From Citrus sinensis (taxonomy: Eukaryota; Streptophyta; Magnoliopsida; Sapindales; Rutaceae): 64,000 nt of DNA. Made by a program: the position numbers and the translations under genes. The notes under the pieces were generated by a model. It saw only the letters and a list, made by a program, of their open reading frames with translations. It made no database searches and was not told the origin of the DNA. Shown in pieces: positions 32,200 through 45,038 of this stretch (its first letter is position 1; every line of letters starts with the position of its first letter). The DNA lies in NCBI RefSeq assembly GCF_022201045.2, contig NC_068558.1, positions 11,437,501 through 11,501,500 of the forward strand, written 5' to 3'.

Positions 32200-34517
32200 A
32201 TGGCGAACAGTAATCTCCCTCGACGTATCATCAAGGTTTTCCCTCTTTCTCTTCAGTTCTCGATTACCCTTCCAAATTTTCAGATCGGTTGGTTTGTGAA
32301 ACAAGAATTCCAATTTGTTATTTTTCGACAATTTTGGTGAAGGGAGTAATAGTTGTTTTGTGTGTTAGATGCTCAAATTTTGTTGTAAAGGGTTTATCGG
32401 GTGATGGGTTTTGATTGCTTTGCTCATTTGATCGTTCAGTCGAAGAATCTTTAGCTTAATTAAGAGCTTTGGCGACAATAAAATAGAGAAATTGGTTTTT
32501 TTCTTTTTAATTTATTTGATTTTTTTTCTTTGTTGATCCAAACAGGAAACACAGCGTCTCCTCAGTGAACCAGGTAAGTACTTTTTTATTTAGATTTTGA
32601 AAATTTGTGTTTCGTTGCCGTTCAGCTGTGAAATTTGGGTCTTTTATGTGTTCGTTAATTGTATGGTTTGTGGATACAGCACCAGGAATAAGTGCATCTC
32701 CCTCGGAAGATAATATGCGATACTTTAATGTGATGATCCTTGGTCCGACGCAATCTCCATATGAAGGTAAATTGCCGTGTGAATTTGGATTATGTTAAGA
32801 CGTTTTGTTGTTGTTTTGGTTTGTTGCTTTTTGTTTGTGATGTTAGAAATGTTTAGTGGAAGACCATTTTAGTTTCAGAGGTTTGTTCATGGTGACATGT
32901 TTGTCTATACATTATATGTTAACAACCTTTTTAGACTTCATTGCTTCCAATTTGTTTCAGGCTGTTAGGTGAATAGTGCTCCTAAAAAAATTATGATAAT
33001 TTTCATGCATTCGAGCTAGACTTATGGAAAAGTATGTATTTCTAGTAGACAGTTGTGCGACTCTTTTAGTGTACTGTGTTGTTTCAGTTCTCATGATTAT
33101 ATGCTTATATGGTTATTTGTTGCAAATGATGATGATTATTTATCTTCTCGTCGATTGTGGTAGATGTCGATACCAATTTGAGGTATATCCTTGGTACTGT
33201 GTTGTTTCAGTTCTCATGATTATATGCTTATATGGTTATTTGTTGCAAATGATGATGATTATTTATCTTCTCGTCGATTGTGGTAGATGTCGATACCAAT
33301 TTGAGGTATATCCTTGGTATCATACATCTTGTTGGCTGTGTGCTTACAAACTATTTAATATAAATGGTCCAGTTCTATTGGTAACTTCTTCTTATTAGAC
33401 TGTAAAAAAATGGGTCTTCTCACCTTGTTGCCTATTGGTCTCTTCAATCACTACATTTTGAAAACGTGTGCCAGAGAAGGAATAACCATGCAACCATTTA
33501 AAGGTCCAAATTTCGTTATTCAACTAATATGTATGCATAAGGTGTGTTATGGTGCATTACCCTAAGTCAGGCATATATAGCCTCGGTTTCATGTTATTTC
33601 TTTGTCACAACTTTATTTAAGTTTGGAAGGGTAGAACATGGCCATCAGTGTAAATCAAAGGCCTCATGGGCTCAATGATGTACTTCATAATACTGCTTGT
33701 AATTGGTGTTTTTAATAGGAAAGAATGATCTTTTTTTCTTTTTTGGGTTTTCATATTAAGAGTGAAAAATATTACATTACAGGTGATAGGTATTAGGTGG
33801 GAATGAGAGGCTTAGTTTATCTATCAGCTTTATTCCCCCCCCCCCCCACCCCGCCCACCCCCTTAATTTCTTTTTCATGGCTTCTTTAGGTGAGTATTAT
33901 GTTGTTAGATCTAGCCTTGTTTTTTACGGTAAAGCGGATATGGTTTTGAATTATTCCAAAAAGGGACCTGCCTATTATACAGGCGTCAAGAGACTATTGT
34001 TTTAAGTCTGTCTGGTTGAGACCAAAATAACAGATGTGAACGAAAAAATATTCACTTCATCCATCTGGCCACCAAATAACCCATCTGTTTTGTTTGCAAA
34101 TATTTGCTAAAGCAAAGATACCCAATCTTTTAGTTTGTTCGGATTTTGTCAATTTCAATGTGTTGTTTGGAATTATGAGCTCTGGTTTACTTGTTTCTCT
34201 TTCGTTTCTACTTGTTCACTAATATATTTGTTCTCCAGAATAATATGTCCTGGCTTTCCATTGTTTGTTTAGGAGGGGTGTTCAAATTGGAATTATTTTT
34301 GCCTGAAGAATATCCAATGGCTGCTCCAAAGGTATGTTTACTTGAATTTAGGGTATTTAATTTGCATGCTATCATCCTACAATTTTGAGTGGTTTCTTTT
34401 TTCTCTGTGCCCCAGCAATGTTTGATTCTGGTGTATCTCATGATGGTATTTGATTCATAGTACAAAAATTAAGAAGGAAAAATGAATTATTATATGATAC
34501 AAGCTGAATTAGAAGCC

Positions 34518-34555
<38 letters not shown>

Positions 34556-35851
34556 GACACCCCCTCTCCCAGCCCCCCAATAAAAAATTAAAAAGCAAAA
34601 GGGAAGTTTTAAATGATGCTGGCTGACTGTTATGAATTTGAATCTAATGGCTCACTGATCATAATGTGACTAAATTTGTTGAAGAGTTACATCCATAGTA
34701 GTCTCTGGTGCTTCCAGGAGAACTGTCTATATAAACCTGGATATTCCCTTGCCTCAGGTGGTACAGGATGCTTAAAATATGGCAGGTGCTTGAACTGCTT
34801 ATTTAATCTGAATAAACACTATTGTTATAATGGGCTCTGGCTGCTTAAAGTCCTTCACTAGAACATAGTTTGAAATTATTCTATTGGGACTGAATAGAAT
34901 CAAAGGTGTTTGACGGGTCTAATGAAAATTGTTTCCCCTCAAAATGGCTTATGGTTAATGTGATCCACGTTTGATTCATTTTCTTGAGACATTTGCTTTA
35001 TTTCCCTTACAACTATACCTAATTGTATGAATTCTGTTTATTATCTTCCTCTAAGAATATAATATCTGTTGTCTTTGTGATGCAACTACTCCAGGTTATA
35101 CTATGTTTACCAATGAGAATCCAGTAACAATGCCTTTATTTTTAGTTTATGTCAATTTTCCTTGTCACAGGTCCGATTTCTTACCAAGATATATCATCCT
35201 AACATTGATAAGGTTGGTTGTTATATAGTTTGCCTGACCTTCTAGGCTGCATGTATTAATCTGCACAATTTGTGACTTCTGTTTCTTGCTTCTTATAAAA
35301 TGGGATTTTAAATGCAGCTTGGAAGGATTTGTCTTGATATTCTGAAAGACAAGTGGAGTCCAGCTCTCCAGATTCGGACTGTACTGTTGAGGTACTGTGA
35401 GCTGTGATTTTATTGTTGGAGATTTCTATTGTTATGGACTTATTGGATTGCTACATCTCAGGGGAGAATACTTTTTGTTTTCAAGGGGAAGAACTTGAAC
35501 AGTTTCAACAATGATTTTTCAGTTTATATTTTATGGAATTAAAATAATCATATATTGACTTGACATTATTGGGACAAATTTTTTCTATTAGCATTCAAGC
35601 ACTTCTGAGTGCTCCTAACCCCGATGATCCTCTCTCCGAGAACATTGCCAAACACTGGAAAACAAATGAGGCCGAAGCAGTTGAAACAGGTATAATACTT
35701 GGACTTTCCTTAATCCCTACTTTGGTTGAGCTTATCATTTCAAAGTGTAAATCACTAAATACGCTCTGCCGATTCTTCTTGTTCACTGTGCTCGCTTTCA
35801 TAATATCCTGCAGCGAAGGAATGGACACGTTTATATGCCAGTGGTGCTTGA
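32200..35851 (+). CDS. UBC35: Ubiquitin-conjugating enzyme E2, UBC13 type (UBC35/UBC36-like)
   Basis: Eight exons: 32200-32235, 32546-32573, 32680-32766, 34273-34331, 35171-35212, 35318-35391, 35592-35689, 35814-35851; 462 nt, 153 aa, the exact usual length. The UBC fold is complete: start [38 protein letters not shown], the HPN motif in [18 protein letters not shown] and active-site Cys89 (RICLD), then [20 protein letters not shown] and end [15 protein letters not shown]13 pairs with a Uev (MMS2/UEV1) partner to build Lys63-linked ubiquitin chains, used in DNA-damage tolerance, immunity and root responses. The start context (GGAAATGGC) is good. All introns are GT..AG. Intron 3 carries a perfect 123-bp tandem duplication and intron 4 a 34-base C run. 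UBC35 and UBC36 are near-identical in Arabidopsis, so the symbol stands for the pair. Confidence 0.96.
33072..33317. repeat. Perfect 123-bp tandem duplication in UBC13 intron 3
   Basis: 33072-33194 is repeated at 33195-33317 without a visible difference (unit starts TACTGTGTTGTTTCAG). Since 123 is a multiple of three and the unit has no stop in one frame, it creates a spurious repeated open frame at 33024-33398. Confidence 0.93.
33835..33861. repeat. C-rich tract in UBC13 intron 3
   Basis: A run of about 13 C followed by C-rich interrupted sequence (CACCCCGCCCACCCCC). Unusual in this AT-rich region. Confidence 0.85.
34520..34553. repeat. 34-base poly-C tract in UBC13 intron 4
   Basis: An uninterrupted run of 34 C, followed by GGGACACCCCC and more C-rich sequence to 34579. 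Such a long C homopolymer is rare in plant DNA and prone to length error in sequencing. Confidence 0.9.
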
Positions 35852-36944
35852 TGACATGGTGGAAAATATCACTTCATTCAAATAACAATTGTGCAATGTA
35901 TGCTATTCACTGTCTGTTTAAAATGGAAAATTTGGAAGAATTGAATTGATGTTTGAACATTCGGAGTTTGACATTCTGAAAGCTTCCATCTTACCGCACA
36001 TGTCAATTATTTTCTTCTTGTGGAAGCCATGTCTTTGAACTTGTATGATTAGATGATATACATTGTTTCTCAACTCTTAAATTTCGAAGCAATGTTTATT
36101 GTCTGCTATAGTAGTAATCTGGAAATACCGATTATTATCAGGAAACCTTGACTTCAGTTGGCATCAGTATGGGGAAAAAACTTGCGTTGAGCTAGGAGGG
36201 TCCAAAGGTTCGCTGCCATTGATATTTTTAGTATTAGATTTAGTGAGTTTCATACTGTTGGTCCCAGAATAGGATCCACAGAATTATTGGGCTATCCTTT
36301 GTTCTACCACTTCAGCATAGTTTCGCACAAGTAGTCTTGTGCTGTGTTTACTCTTGGGAGTTGAGGGATGAGAATGAAAAATAAGAATTATTGGCAGTGT
36401 TTATTTGTAAAAATATAAAGGAATGATAATGAAATTGGAGTGAGTTCTGCAAATTTAGGAATGAAAAATGTGAATATTTTTCTCATGGAGAGAGGTGTGA
36501 AAGAAAATGGAGGATGAGAAGAGAGTGAATTGGCATTTATACATTCGTAAAAGTTAAAAATACCTTTTTGACCAATAATAATAATAATTGTATTACTCAA
36601 CTATAACATTAATAATAGTAGTAATAATTGTAATAATAATAATTATTGTTATTAATATTAACAATAATTATTTTGAAGAAGAAGAAGAATTAAAATAAAT
36701 AATAACAATAATATGATTTAATAACTTGCAACAATCTATTTTGATGCCAAGATAAAATGAATTTATCAATGGTAATTTAGCTCATTTTCATTTTGATACG
36801 TACAATTTAAGTAAATAATTAATTTTAATTTTAATTTCTTATTCTAATTTTACCACATTTCAATTCAGTTAATTCTAATTTCAACGTATTCCAATTACTG
36901 ATCGGTAAACCTCCATTAGTGTTAATACGTGCCAGTAAATTAAT
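35852..36944. other. UBC13 3' region and intergenic DNA
   Basis: UBC13 3' UTR probably covers the first 200-300 bases. 36350-36900 is AT-rich with (AAT)n/(GAA)n-like stretches and 'ttgggagttgagggatgag' near the left, and looks like a decayed TIR element. No gene. Confidence 0.4.
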
Positions 36945-38277
36945 GCGAATACCCGCCAGATTGGCGCAAGGAACTGTGACATCCCCGATTGAAGAAAAGG
37001 GGACTATTAATGGGGTGGAATACAAAACCAAGACTGGTAAAAAGCTAACAGCATGTGCACCCTCACCCAAATAACAGTATGTGACGGCTGTTTTTCAAAT
37101 TTGCGGCGCTTTCTCTTCAATTCTGAGGTGAAGGATGAACCTTAAGTCAGCAACTCTAGCATTATAAATTCTTTGGCAGTAGAGGCTAATACAAGAAGCT
37201 TATCATTTCTGCAGGTTGAAATCCCTTCTTGTTTTGTTGGTTTGGTCCTGGAGAACTGTCAGCTTCCATATAAAAACCATGGACATGTTATTCTGGCCAA
37301 TCCTGCACCAATCTTGTTCTATCCAATCCGTAGCACTGAGATTCGCTGCTAGGTGGATGTACCAGGCCAAAAAGTACCATCCATTTCTAATGGTGAAATG
37401 ACTCGTTATTTGAAAAAGTGGTGGCTTCCCAGGTATATATCATGTCCGCGATCGAGAAAGGAAACATCAGAACAATGAATAATAGAAGCATGCCAGCAGC
37501 TCCGTCTACGACTCCAGGTGCTCTTTTACTTGGTGACTCATTCAATATGCGGCATCCTTTAACAGGAGGAGGAATGACTGTGGCTTTGATGTTGTTGTAC
37601 TAAGAGATCTTCTATGACCTCTCCGCGATCTCCATGATGCACCTGCCCTTTGCAAATATCTCAAATCCTTCTACACCCTGCACAAAATAAGCAGCATTCA
37701 CAAACTTGCACATCTAATAGGTCTTATGCATTCTGGCTTGTAATATTTTACTCGCTAGACCGTGTGTGATCTTGCTTGAAACCAGTGGCATCTACGATAA
37801 ACACATTGGCAGGTGCCCTTTTCAAGGTCTTCTGTGCATCATCCGATCCATCAAGAAATGAACTGTGACAAGCATGTTTTGACTACTTGAGCCTCGGAGG
37901 TCTTTTTACGAATGGACCAATAGCTCTACTATCTGGTCTAAATCCTCGTCCATTCAGCATGATAATCCATTTCTTTGCTGAGGCAGTCTTTGGAGTCGGA
38001 CGCTAGTTACTTCCATTTCCTTCTCCCAAACGCATGCTGATTGGAGCCAGACTCATTTCAGTAAGTACCTCTGCTGCTTGTAAGCTACTAGTCAATAATC
38101 CATAATCAGTTTCTGCAATTTAAACCTAATATCGATTTCTGATACATGTTGCTTTCGTACATTTTCCAGGGCGCATCAGCAATAATGTTCCCCATAATAA
38201 AGGCTGGAGGAGTTGGAGAAATGTTCTTCCCAGCTAGCTTACAAAGATATTACAGAGCAGCTTCTATTAACTGTTGA
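36945..38277 (+). pseudogene. Squalene monooxygenase (squalene epoxidase) pseudogene, C-terminal part
   Basis: Fragments in changing frames match the plant squalene epoxidase order: RLAQGTVTSPIEEKGTINGV, CDGCFSNLRR with a G lost, EIPSCFVGLVLENCQLPYKN, HGHVILANPAPILFYPIRST, SISNGEMTRYLKK, KGNIRTMNNRSMPAAPSTTP, GDSFNMRHPLTGGGMTVAL, LCKYLKSFYTLHK, CFDYLSLGGLF, and finally IMFPIIKAGGVGEMFFPASL to a stop. In life this enzyme makes 2,3-oxidosqualene for sterols and triterpenes. Many stops and frameshifts are present and the N-terminal FAD-binding half is missing. At least one intron position is kept with a plausible acceptor (before GGCGCATCAGC near 38170), so it arose by DNA duplication and not from a processed transcript. 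A short deletion follows VVASQV. Confidence 0.88.
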
Positions 38278-39092
38278 AATTTAGAGGGCAGGATGAAGTG
38301 TTGTAGCAGCATAGCAGCCAAGTTTAACAGGGTTGTAATTATTTAACATATTAGTTGATTTTTTTTTTCTATTGTATTTCAAGGATTCTGCTTTGAAATT
38401 GGTATCCATATTAACTTGGAACATAGTCACAATACATTCTTTATATGATGTCAACTTCCTACTCATTTAACATCATTCTTATTTCTTTCTTCACCAGCAA
38501 ACTTGCATGATGAAATTCAAAGCTGACGACGTTCGCTGTGAAACCAAAAATTGCACGTTCCCAATTGCATTTGCATTTGGAAATGGCATTAACTGCCCTC
38601 GAAAATGAGATTGGATAACCCAAATGATTACTATTGGCATTTTCTCTCATTATAGTTGTTATCACAGGGAAACTTTTTATTACCGCATTTCTTTATTTTA
38701 ATTTATCAGACTGAATTACATGACTGCTGCATGTTCAAGGAATGAGAAAGTGCTAGAAAATGAAAAGTATATATGCGGCTAACGAAACCCTTTTCAATCC
38801 TATTATCAGAGTTTGTATCTGAAACATCAAAATCTCTTGATACGAGCAAAAAACTGAGGAACTACTGGTTATTTAGAACATACTACTACTTAATCAGAAT
38901 GAAGCTAGTTGTAGTTGGAACATTGTCATCTCGTCAAGAAAACAGGTCAATGAGTCCATATTCTTCCAGTTTCTAGCCGAGTACAGGTCAATCACAAACA
39001 GGTCAATCACAAACAAATCACCAAGTTGCTGATATGAATCGTCCAATAACTCAAAACAATCAGAGTCGAGGAATCATTAGAATGACGTCCAA
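38278..39092. other. Intergenic DNA with ALG9 3' region
   Basis: No gene is recognised. The right part must contain the ALG9 3' UTR (minus strand). A short duplicated phrase 'aggtcaatcacaaac' occurs at about 38985-39015. Confidence 0.4.
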
Positions 39093-42000
39093 TCAATTGC
39101 GTATTCGTCTAAACAGCTTGTACAATCCAAAGACATTCCTCTGCTGCCACAGGTATGGAATGAAAAATGATCGATAGAGGGGAGGTGAGAACTCCCTGTC
39201 AAGGTAAGGCAGTGCTGCAATAGGCTGAAATGCACATAATTTTAGAGTAATAATCAAGCAAGAAAAGGCGATATTTGAAGAAATATATGTAGAGAATGAG
39301 ACAAAGATAAAGAAAGATACTAATTATACCTCCCACTTTGACAAGTCACTCCCACGCGAAGGGTAAGGTCGATTGAGCTGCAGCTCAACAAGGAAAGTAC
39401 ATGCTTCAACATCCTGGAGCTGCAATGTAGAAAGTCAGTTTAGTTACTTCACAAAAGAAAAGAAACAAGGGATGAAGGATACACAAGCAGAGAGCAGTAT
39501 ATATTTCGATTAGTCCAGCGGGGAGAGGTAATATTACAAATTGCTGGTCCGATGCCTTATTCTCATTGTTAAAATATGATGGTGCTGCTGAAGTCCCACC
39601 CAAGGTGGAATTAAATGGGAGGGGAAGAAGTCCCCGGAACCCATCATCAAGCCATCGAACTTCACCAACATAATTAGGAATGAAAAATGACGATGGGTAT
39701 CGGTGCCACTCACTTCCAACACAAACTACAGAACCTGCATTTATGAAATTCAAAAAATAAGCTAAATGAGTATTTTCTATCACTAAGAATTGTTTGATGC
39801 CGGTTGTTTTTTTGCTAAGAAACAAGAGATTAAATAAAACTATAAGAAATATATACAAGGATTAGGAGGACTACAAATCCACAAAATAAGGACGAGAGTC
39901 CCAATATAAACAAAACACTTAAAAACTGCAAAGATAAAGAGTATCCCAAAACCCAAAAACACTAGCTCTCCAAGATTGCAGTTGTTAAGATCACACTTTC
40001 CTACATATATATGTATGTCGATTGGAATCAGAAATATAGAGCAAACGATTTAGAGGATGAACAACGATGAGAGTCTACTCAAGGAATATAAATAAAATTT
40101 GACTAAATAAAATGAAACAATCAACAAAGTGTCATTGCCGTTTAAAGTCTATCTGTTTTCTGCTGCAAAAAATTATCCGTAAAAAGATACAAATTTGAAA
40201 AAGTTTCAAGTCGTTACTTCAATGCCACCATTGTGCAGCTTGAACAAAAGTTAGCATTGTCGTCAATAAAATGTCAGAGCCTTCTTACGTATAATGATAT
40301 TTCCAAGCCCGTCTGCCCTCTACTTTTTCCAAACAAAGCACATAACAATAACAAGCCAACAATAATTTGAGAGTTTAACTAAAATATCAAGAGAGAGAGG
40401 CTTATCACAATACCCAACACTATTTCAATATATCTTTTCATCAGTAACTATCTCAACATTAATGCCTCACACAACCTAATAAAGCAAGATAATAGTTATT
40501 ACCTGGTCCTGCATCGTCATGGTGCTGCAAGATCTTGTATACCTCGATAGGAGCAGCGTAGCCATTAACCAGCGAAAATGTTCGAGAATGGGAAGCACAC
40601 AATATGAGACCAAGAACAAAAGGTCTGAGGACTTTTGCTGTCTGCAAATAGAATCGATTAAAGTTTACCATCCTGAGAGTTCACTTACATAGAAAGAAAG
40701 AACTGTAAGAATATTAAAGGAGCCCACCGTAACCATCACAAAATTAGCATTTGGATCATACTTGTCTCGGAAAATATCAGGAAAGCTCTCAATGACAGCT
40801 GAAGCAGCAACACAAATAAGTGGGTATATTGGATAAAGGAACCTGCAATGGTGGTCACAAAAAGATCTAATTTTTTTTTTTTGGCTCAATCAAAAATATA
40901 TCAGATGTAAGAATGTACATATAGGAGGGACAAACAGATCCACAGAGAAAAAAGTCAAAAATCCCCTAGCCCAGGAACTACAAATCCTATAAGATCATAA
41001 ATTCTAATTAACGATATTACATCATAGCTCCTTCCCAATCAATTGAAATAAAGAAGAAAGACGAATCTTTAAACTCCAGAGAGATAGAAACCCATAGAGA
41101 AGCCCAGAATTTAACTCTGTCCCAAAGAAACATGTAATCCTCCATCACTTTGTCCTAAAACATCCAAGTTTCTTTCAATCCATAGGACCCAAAATATAGC
41201 CGTAGCTGTACAACCCCATAAGACAGAAGCCTTCACACTGCCTTTAACTCTCAAAAATTTTCCAAGAGAACAGAAAAGCTTGCTGCAGGTGAGGTGATGT
41301 CCCACTCAATTTAAAAGTTCTAAACAGCTTGTACCACAAGAAGAAAGCAGCTGGGCGGTGAATAAATAAGTGGTCAATACTTTCCAAAGCATTTTTGCAC
41401 AAGACCGACCAATCGTGGGATAAACCCATGCTTGGTCTTCTCTTCTGAATTATATCAGTGGTGTTAATATTCCGATGAGGCAACAGCCCACACCATCATC
41501 TTCACCTTTGAGGGAACTTTAGCTTTCTAAATCAGACAAGAGGGGGCAAAAAGAGGGGTAGAGCATCAATAAGACTGAGAAAGTACCATGTGGTTGCAAA
41601 TATTCTTGATTTTTCTAGAGCCCCAGCCCTCTTATCTTCTTTCATGCTATCAATATGAACTCCTAAAACCCCAAGCAAGTTAGAACAGTGTTGAAGCTCC
41701 CTGTCATTCAAGTTTCTGAAGAATCTAAAGTCCCAACTAAACTGCATTGAGGAAAACCTCACCATACCAGCTATAGAACATTTATGACCCAAAAAAAGAC
41801 TATACAACTGAGGAAAAGACTCGCTAAGCATCCTCTCTCCCACCTAAACATCCTCCCAGAACCTAATCACAAAAAGATCTAATCAACAATTACAACTTCC
41901 CACTGTCCTTAATAATCATGCTGCAGGCTAGGTGGAATTAAAAGATTATCTAAATATGATCTCAGAACCGAGAAGACATCAAGACATCACTAAAAGATTA

Positions 42001-44363
42001 GAAAGAGAAAAGAGATAAAGAAACAAATGGAGTTTTAAGACAATTTCTAAAATCACAAAAAATCAATAAAAAAGAGCTGATTCTTGCCAAATAAGAAAAA
42101 TCCACTGGTATATTTATCCAGATCATACCTAGGGATAAATCAAGAAAAACCTAGCAGGAACTACCCAATTTCATCTGCTGATCATACCTTTCTTCCTTGT
42201 GTGGCTGCATGGACATAAATAGCAGCCAAATATAAACAGGTGAGACAACAACCACGAGACCTGGTGCATATTTTTTCCTTGCAATTGGCAAGATTCCCAC
42301 GAAAAGCAAAGCAAGAACAAAACCAAAGTTAAAATTGTTGAATGCATTCCTCAGATAATACAGTGGTCCTTCAATCCCATACAAATGGCTCTCACCACCT
42401 CCTACGACATTATATACCACCAAATTCAGAACAGATGATGCCCACCTTCTGTAATACTGGTAGTCAACAAATACAGAGAGTGCCTGCAAAATTCAATTCC
42501 TTGTGATTGAACATCAATAAAAACAACGTAAGACAGTTACAATTACTTAAAAACAATGTGAGACGGTTACACCTCAGTAAATGCCATCAGCTAATATACA
42601 AGTGAATCAATTCCCAATCCAGAGAAAATATACATGAAAACATGAAACATAGTAAACCAATTAACTTACAAGAAGAGTAACAGAAGTAGCAGCACCAGCA
42701 AGAAATGCTTGCTTGAATCTTCTAGCTAACGAGTAGAATACGACTGGCAGAAAAGCCAATATTGAGAATGGCCAGCCAAGGATTACTCCAGCAGCTGATA
42801 CTGCAACAGCCATTGCGTACTTCTCCAATAGAAAAAATCCCGAAGCAAGACTGATAGCATACATGGAGAAGGAGCTAGGGAGGAAACCTGGAAAATAAAC
42901 ACAATGTGTTGGAAACTAGAGAAATTCATGAAAATAGAGTATATAAGAACTTTAATCCATAAAATAGTAAACAGAAACTGCAGATAACTAAAGCATGGCT
43001 AACTGAATAGAATTCATTCCAAGAAACACCATACAAAATCAGGAGAAACTAAAATAATATTTTTGGACACACAACTAAAGACAAATTCAAAGTTGACTCA
43101 CTTGTGCTAGCAAAGAAACAACCACTAGTTAAGCATAGCATTGCCAGTGTATAAGAGGCTAAACGCCTGCCATATTTTCTGGAAAGGGCTACTACCAGAA
43201 CAGCATCTGTGGTAACAGAAAGGAGACCAAGAAAGAGCCTCACTGCATAGAATACTCTCACCTGTTAAAGGAAGTAAAAATACCCAGATATTAGATGAAA
43301 AGGGGAAAGGGCTGTCAAATCACGAAATAATCAGGAGAATCTATCACAAGACAAAAATAAAACTTACTTTATCCTCAGCAAACAACCAGGAAGCTGGTCG
43401 ACCCACTAATTCATGAAAAAGAATGTACAAATATGACCGAAGAGCAAACTCTGAACTGCAAATGGATATATAAACATGTTCAATGTCGCAAACAATTCCT
43501 TCAAAAGAATTCACTGTCTCATTCTCTAGAAACCATTAGAATGCTATCATCATAAATTTACATGGATGATACTACACGTACGAACTATCTATGTCAAGGT
43601 AATAAATGAGAATAGAAAACGGGAATCGTGTATATTACATTCTACAGCAAGCAAACATCTTTAGAAACTGAAATGACATGATAATTGAATGAATGTAAAT
43701 GAACGTTCTATCCTCATACATCAGCTTGACTATTTTTACTTTCACTCTTCCAATCATATCATGCCAAATCAATTTGCATGAATGAGGTTGTAATTGTAGT
43801 TACACAAAGATAACATCTTACATGTTAGAATCCTTGATCCACACGTGTGCTAAATATAATAATCATCTAAATGCAAAGATTATTAGCTCATGGGCACCTT
43901 TCCCTTACATCTAAGAGTGAGTTCTATACATTGGTTCTTATCATTACACGTAAAATTAATACATACACAATAGAAAGACATAAAACAGCCGAATTTGATG
44001 ATTGGTCTATCAGGTGTTTGATTAAATTCCTAAACGAGAAAAAAAAAAAAAACAAAGGGTGATACGTAAAAGCAGCTACCTGTACTCCCAAGTCTGGAAG
44101 CCAGATTTATAGAGCAAGTAATGAAGGGGCTCCCAGTAATTGAACACCTCGTCGCAGTCGTGAATGATGTTCGTCGTAGCGCTCATGTATCGAAGCATTC
44201 CCAATGCGAATACCGGCACGAACCACCCCAGTGACTTCTCCTCTTCGCGTCCGCCGTCGCCGTCGCCCAATCGCCTCGACGGCTTGTCGTATTTCGTGTA
44301 TATCGGCGATGATGGCGGAGGATCCGACGGTAGCGGCCGCCTCTGCCGCGTCGTTAGAGCCAT
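39093..44363 (-). CDS. ALG9: ALG9, Dol-P-Man-dependent alpha-1,2-mannosyltransferase
   Basis: Ten exons (minus): 44363-44080, 43455-43368, 43261-43102, 42887-42670, 42483-42188, 40842-40728, 40641-40503, 39734-39538, 39419-39330, 39224-39093; 1719 nt, 572 aa, close to the Arabidopsis homologue. The family (GT22) acts in the ER lumen and adds alpha-1,2-mannoses to the lipid-linked N-glycan precursor from dolichol-phosphate-mannose. The GT22 signature is present early: HDCDEVFNYWEPLHYLL. Many hydrophobic segments follow (VFYAVRLFLGLLSVTTDAVL, FGFVLALLFVGILPIA, GLVVVVSPVYIWLLF), then the conserved MQPHKEERFLYPIYPL motif, and a soluble C-terminal part with CVGSEWHRYPSSFF and a terminal YKLFRRIRN. 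The N-terminus has a proline-rich, basic cytosolic tail. All splice sites are GT..AG. Intron 5 (1.35 kb) holds a LINE fragment. The gene diverges from the Agenet gene, with 675 bp between start codons. Confidence 0.95.
40955..41870 (-). mobile_element. L1-type LINE fragment (reverse-transcriptase C-terminal region)
   Basis: Minus-strand frames in two blocks read like the end of plant L1 ORF2. One (41532-41843) has SIAGMVRFSS and FSWDFRFFRNLNDRELQ; the next (41244-41483) has the zinc-binding zf-RVT pattern RRPSMGLSHDWSVLCKNALE then SIDHLFIHRPAAFFLWYKLF; the last (41111-41305) has TATAIFWVLWIERN. Frameshifts separate them, so it is dead and truncated. It lies in ALG9 intron 5 in the same sense as the gene. 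Confidence 0.8.
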
Positions 44364-45038
44364 CGTTTCTCCCTGTCTAATTGTTTGTGGAAATGATTGA
44401 GAGAGAAATGAAATGCGGACTGTCTTTAGATGATTCGTTGCTTCGACCCGAAGTTTGTATTAGGGGTCTTTTTCTTCTTTTCTTTCTAAATTTTTTATTG
44501 GATTAATGTTTGAATAATGTTTATAGAAGCAATAACATTAACAGAACTTATTATATATATATACACACACACAGATACACACACAAAACGACAAAATTAT
44601 GAGTTTAGTTAGGTATATATAAGCATTTAATTACCAACAGATTAATTACAGCGCCGGTGTATACACTTTGTATTGGCATTTAGTTTCTTTATTATTTTTG
44701 TAAAATATACGCTTTTAATATAATTAAAAACATAAACATTTTTTAAAAAAATGTGTGGTATTATCATAAAATCATTTTGTATTTAAGGAATGTTAAAATG
44801 AGAACAAAAAAATTTCAGTTAATTTCATTAACAAAGATCCTTGGTTGGTAAGGATTCCTTGCGTTTAAAGATTTGGAAACAGTTAATTTTCCCGCTTTCA
44901 ACAGGGTTTCCTAAACCCCGGGCAAACACTCTCTCTCTCTCTATATGTGGATAAAATAAGTACTCTCTTCACAGAATGGGAAGCAAACCCATCAATCAAT
45001 CAAAGAAAGGTTAAAAAAGAAACAAAGATCAGACAACA
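44364..45038. promoter_or_regulatory. Bidirectional promoter region of ALG9 and the Agenet gene
   Basis: 675 bp separate the two divergent start codons. The region holds a (TA)n(CA)n microsatellite (44553-44586) and a CT-rich tract with TATATG (44930-44946) about 100 bp upstream of the Agenet ATG. No clear TATA box is assigned. Shared regulation is possible but not shown. Confidence 0.45.
44553..44586. repeat. (TA)n(CA)n microsatellite
   Basis: TATATATATATA followed by CACACACACA, interrupted by GATA, then CACACACA. Confidence 0.85.

Noticed and set aside
33024..33398. 124-codon frame with two identical 41-residue repeats
   Set aside because: Product of the 123-bp tandem duplication in UBC13 intron 3.
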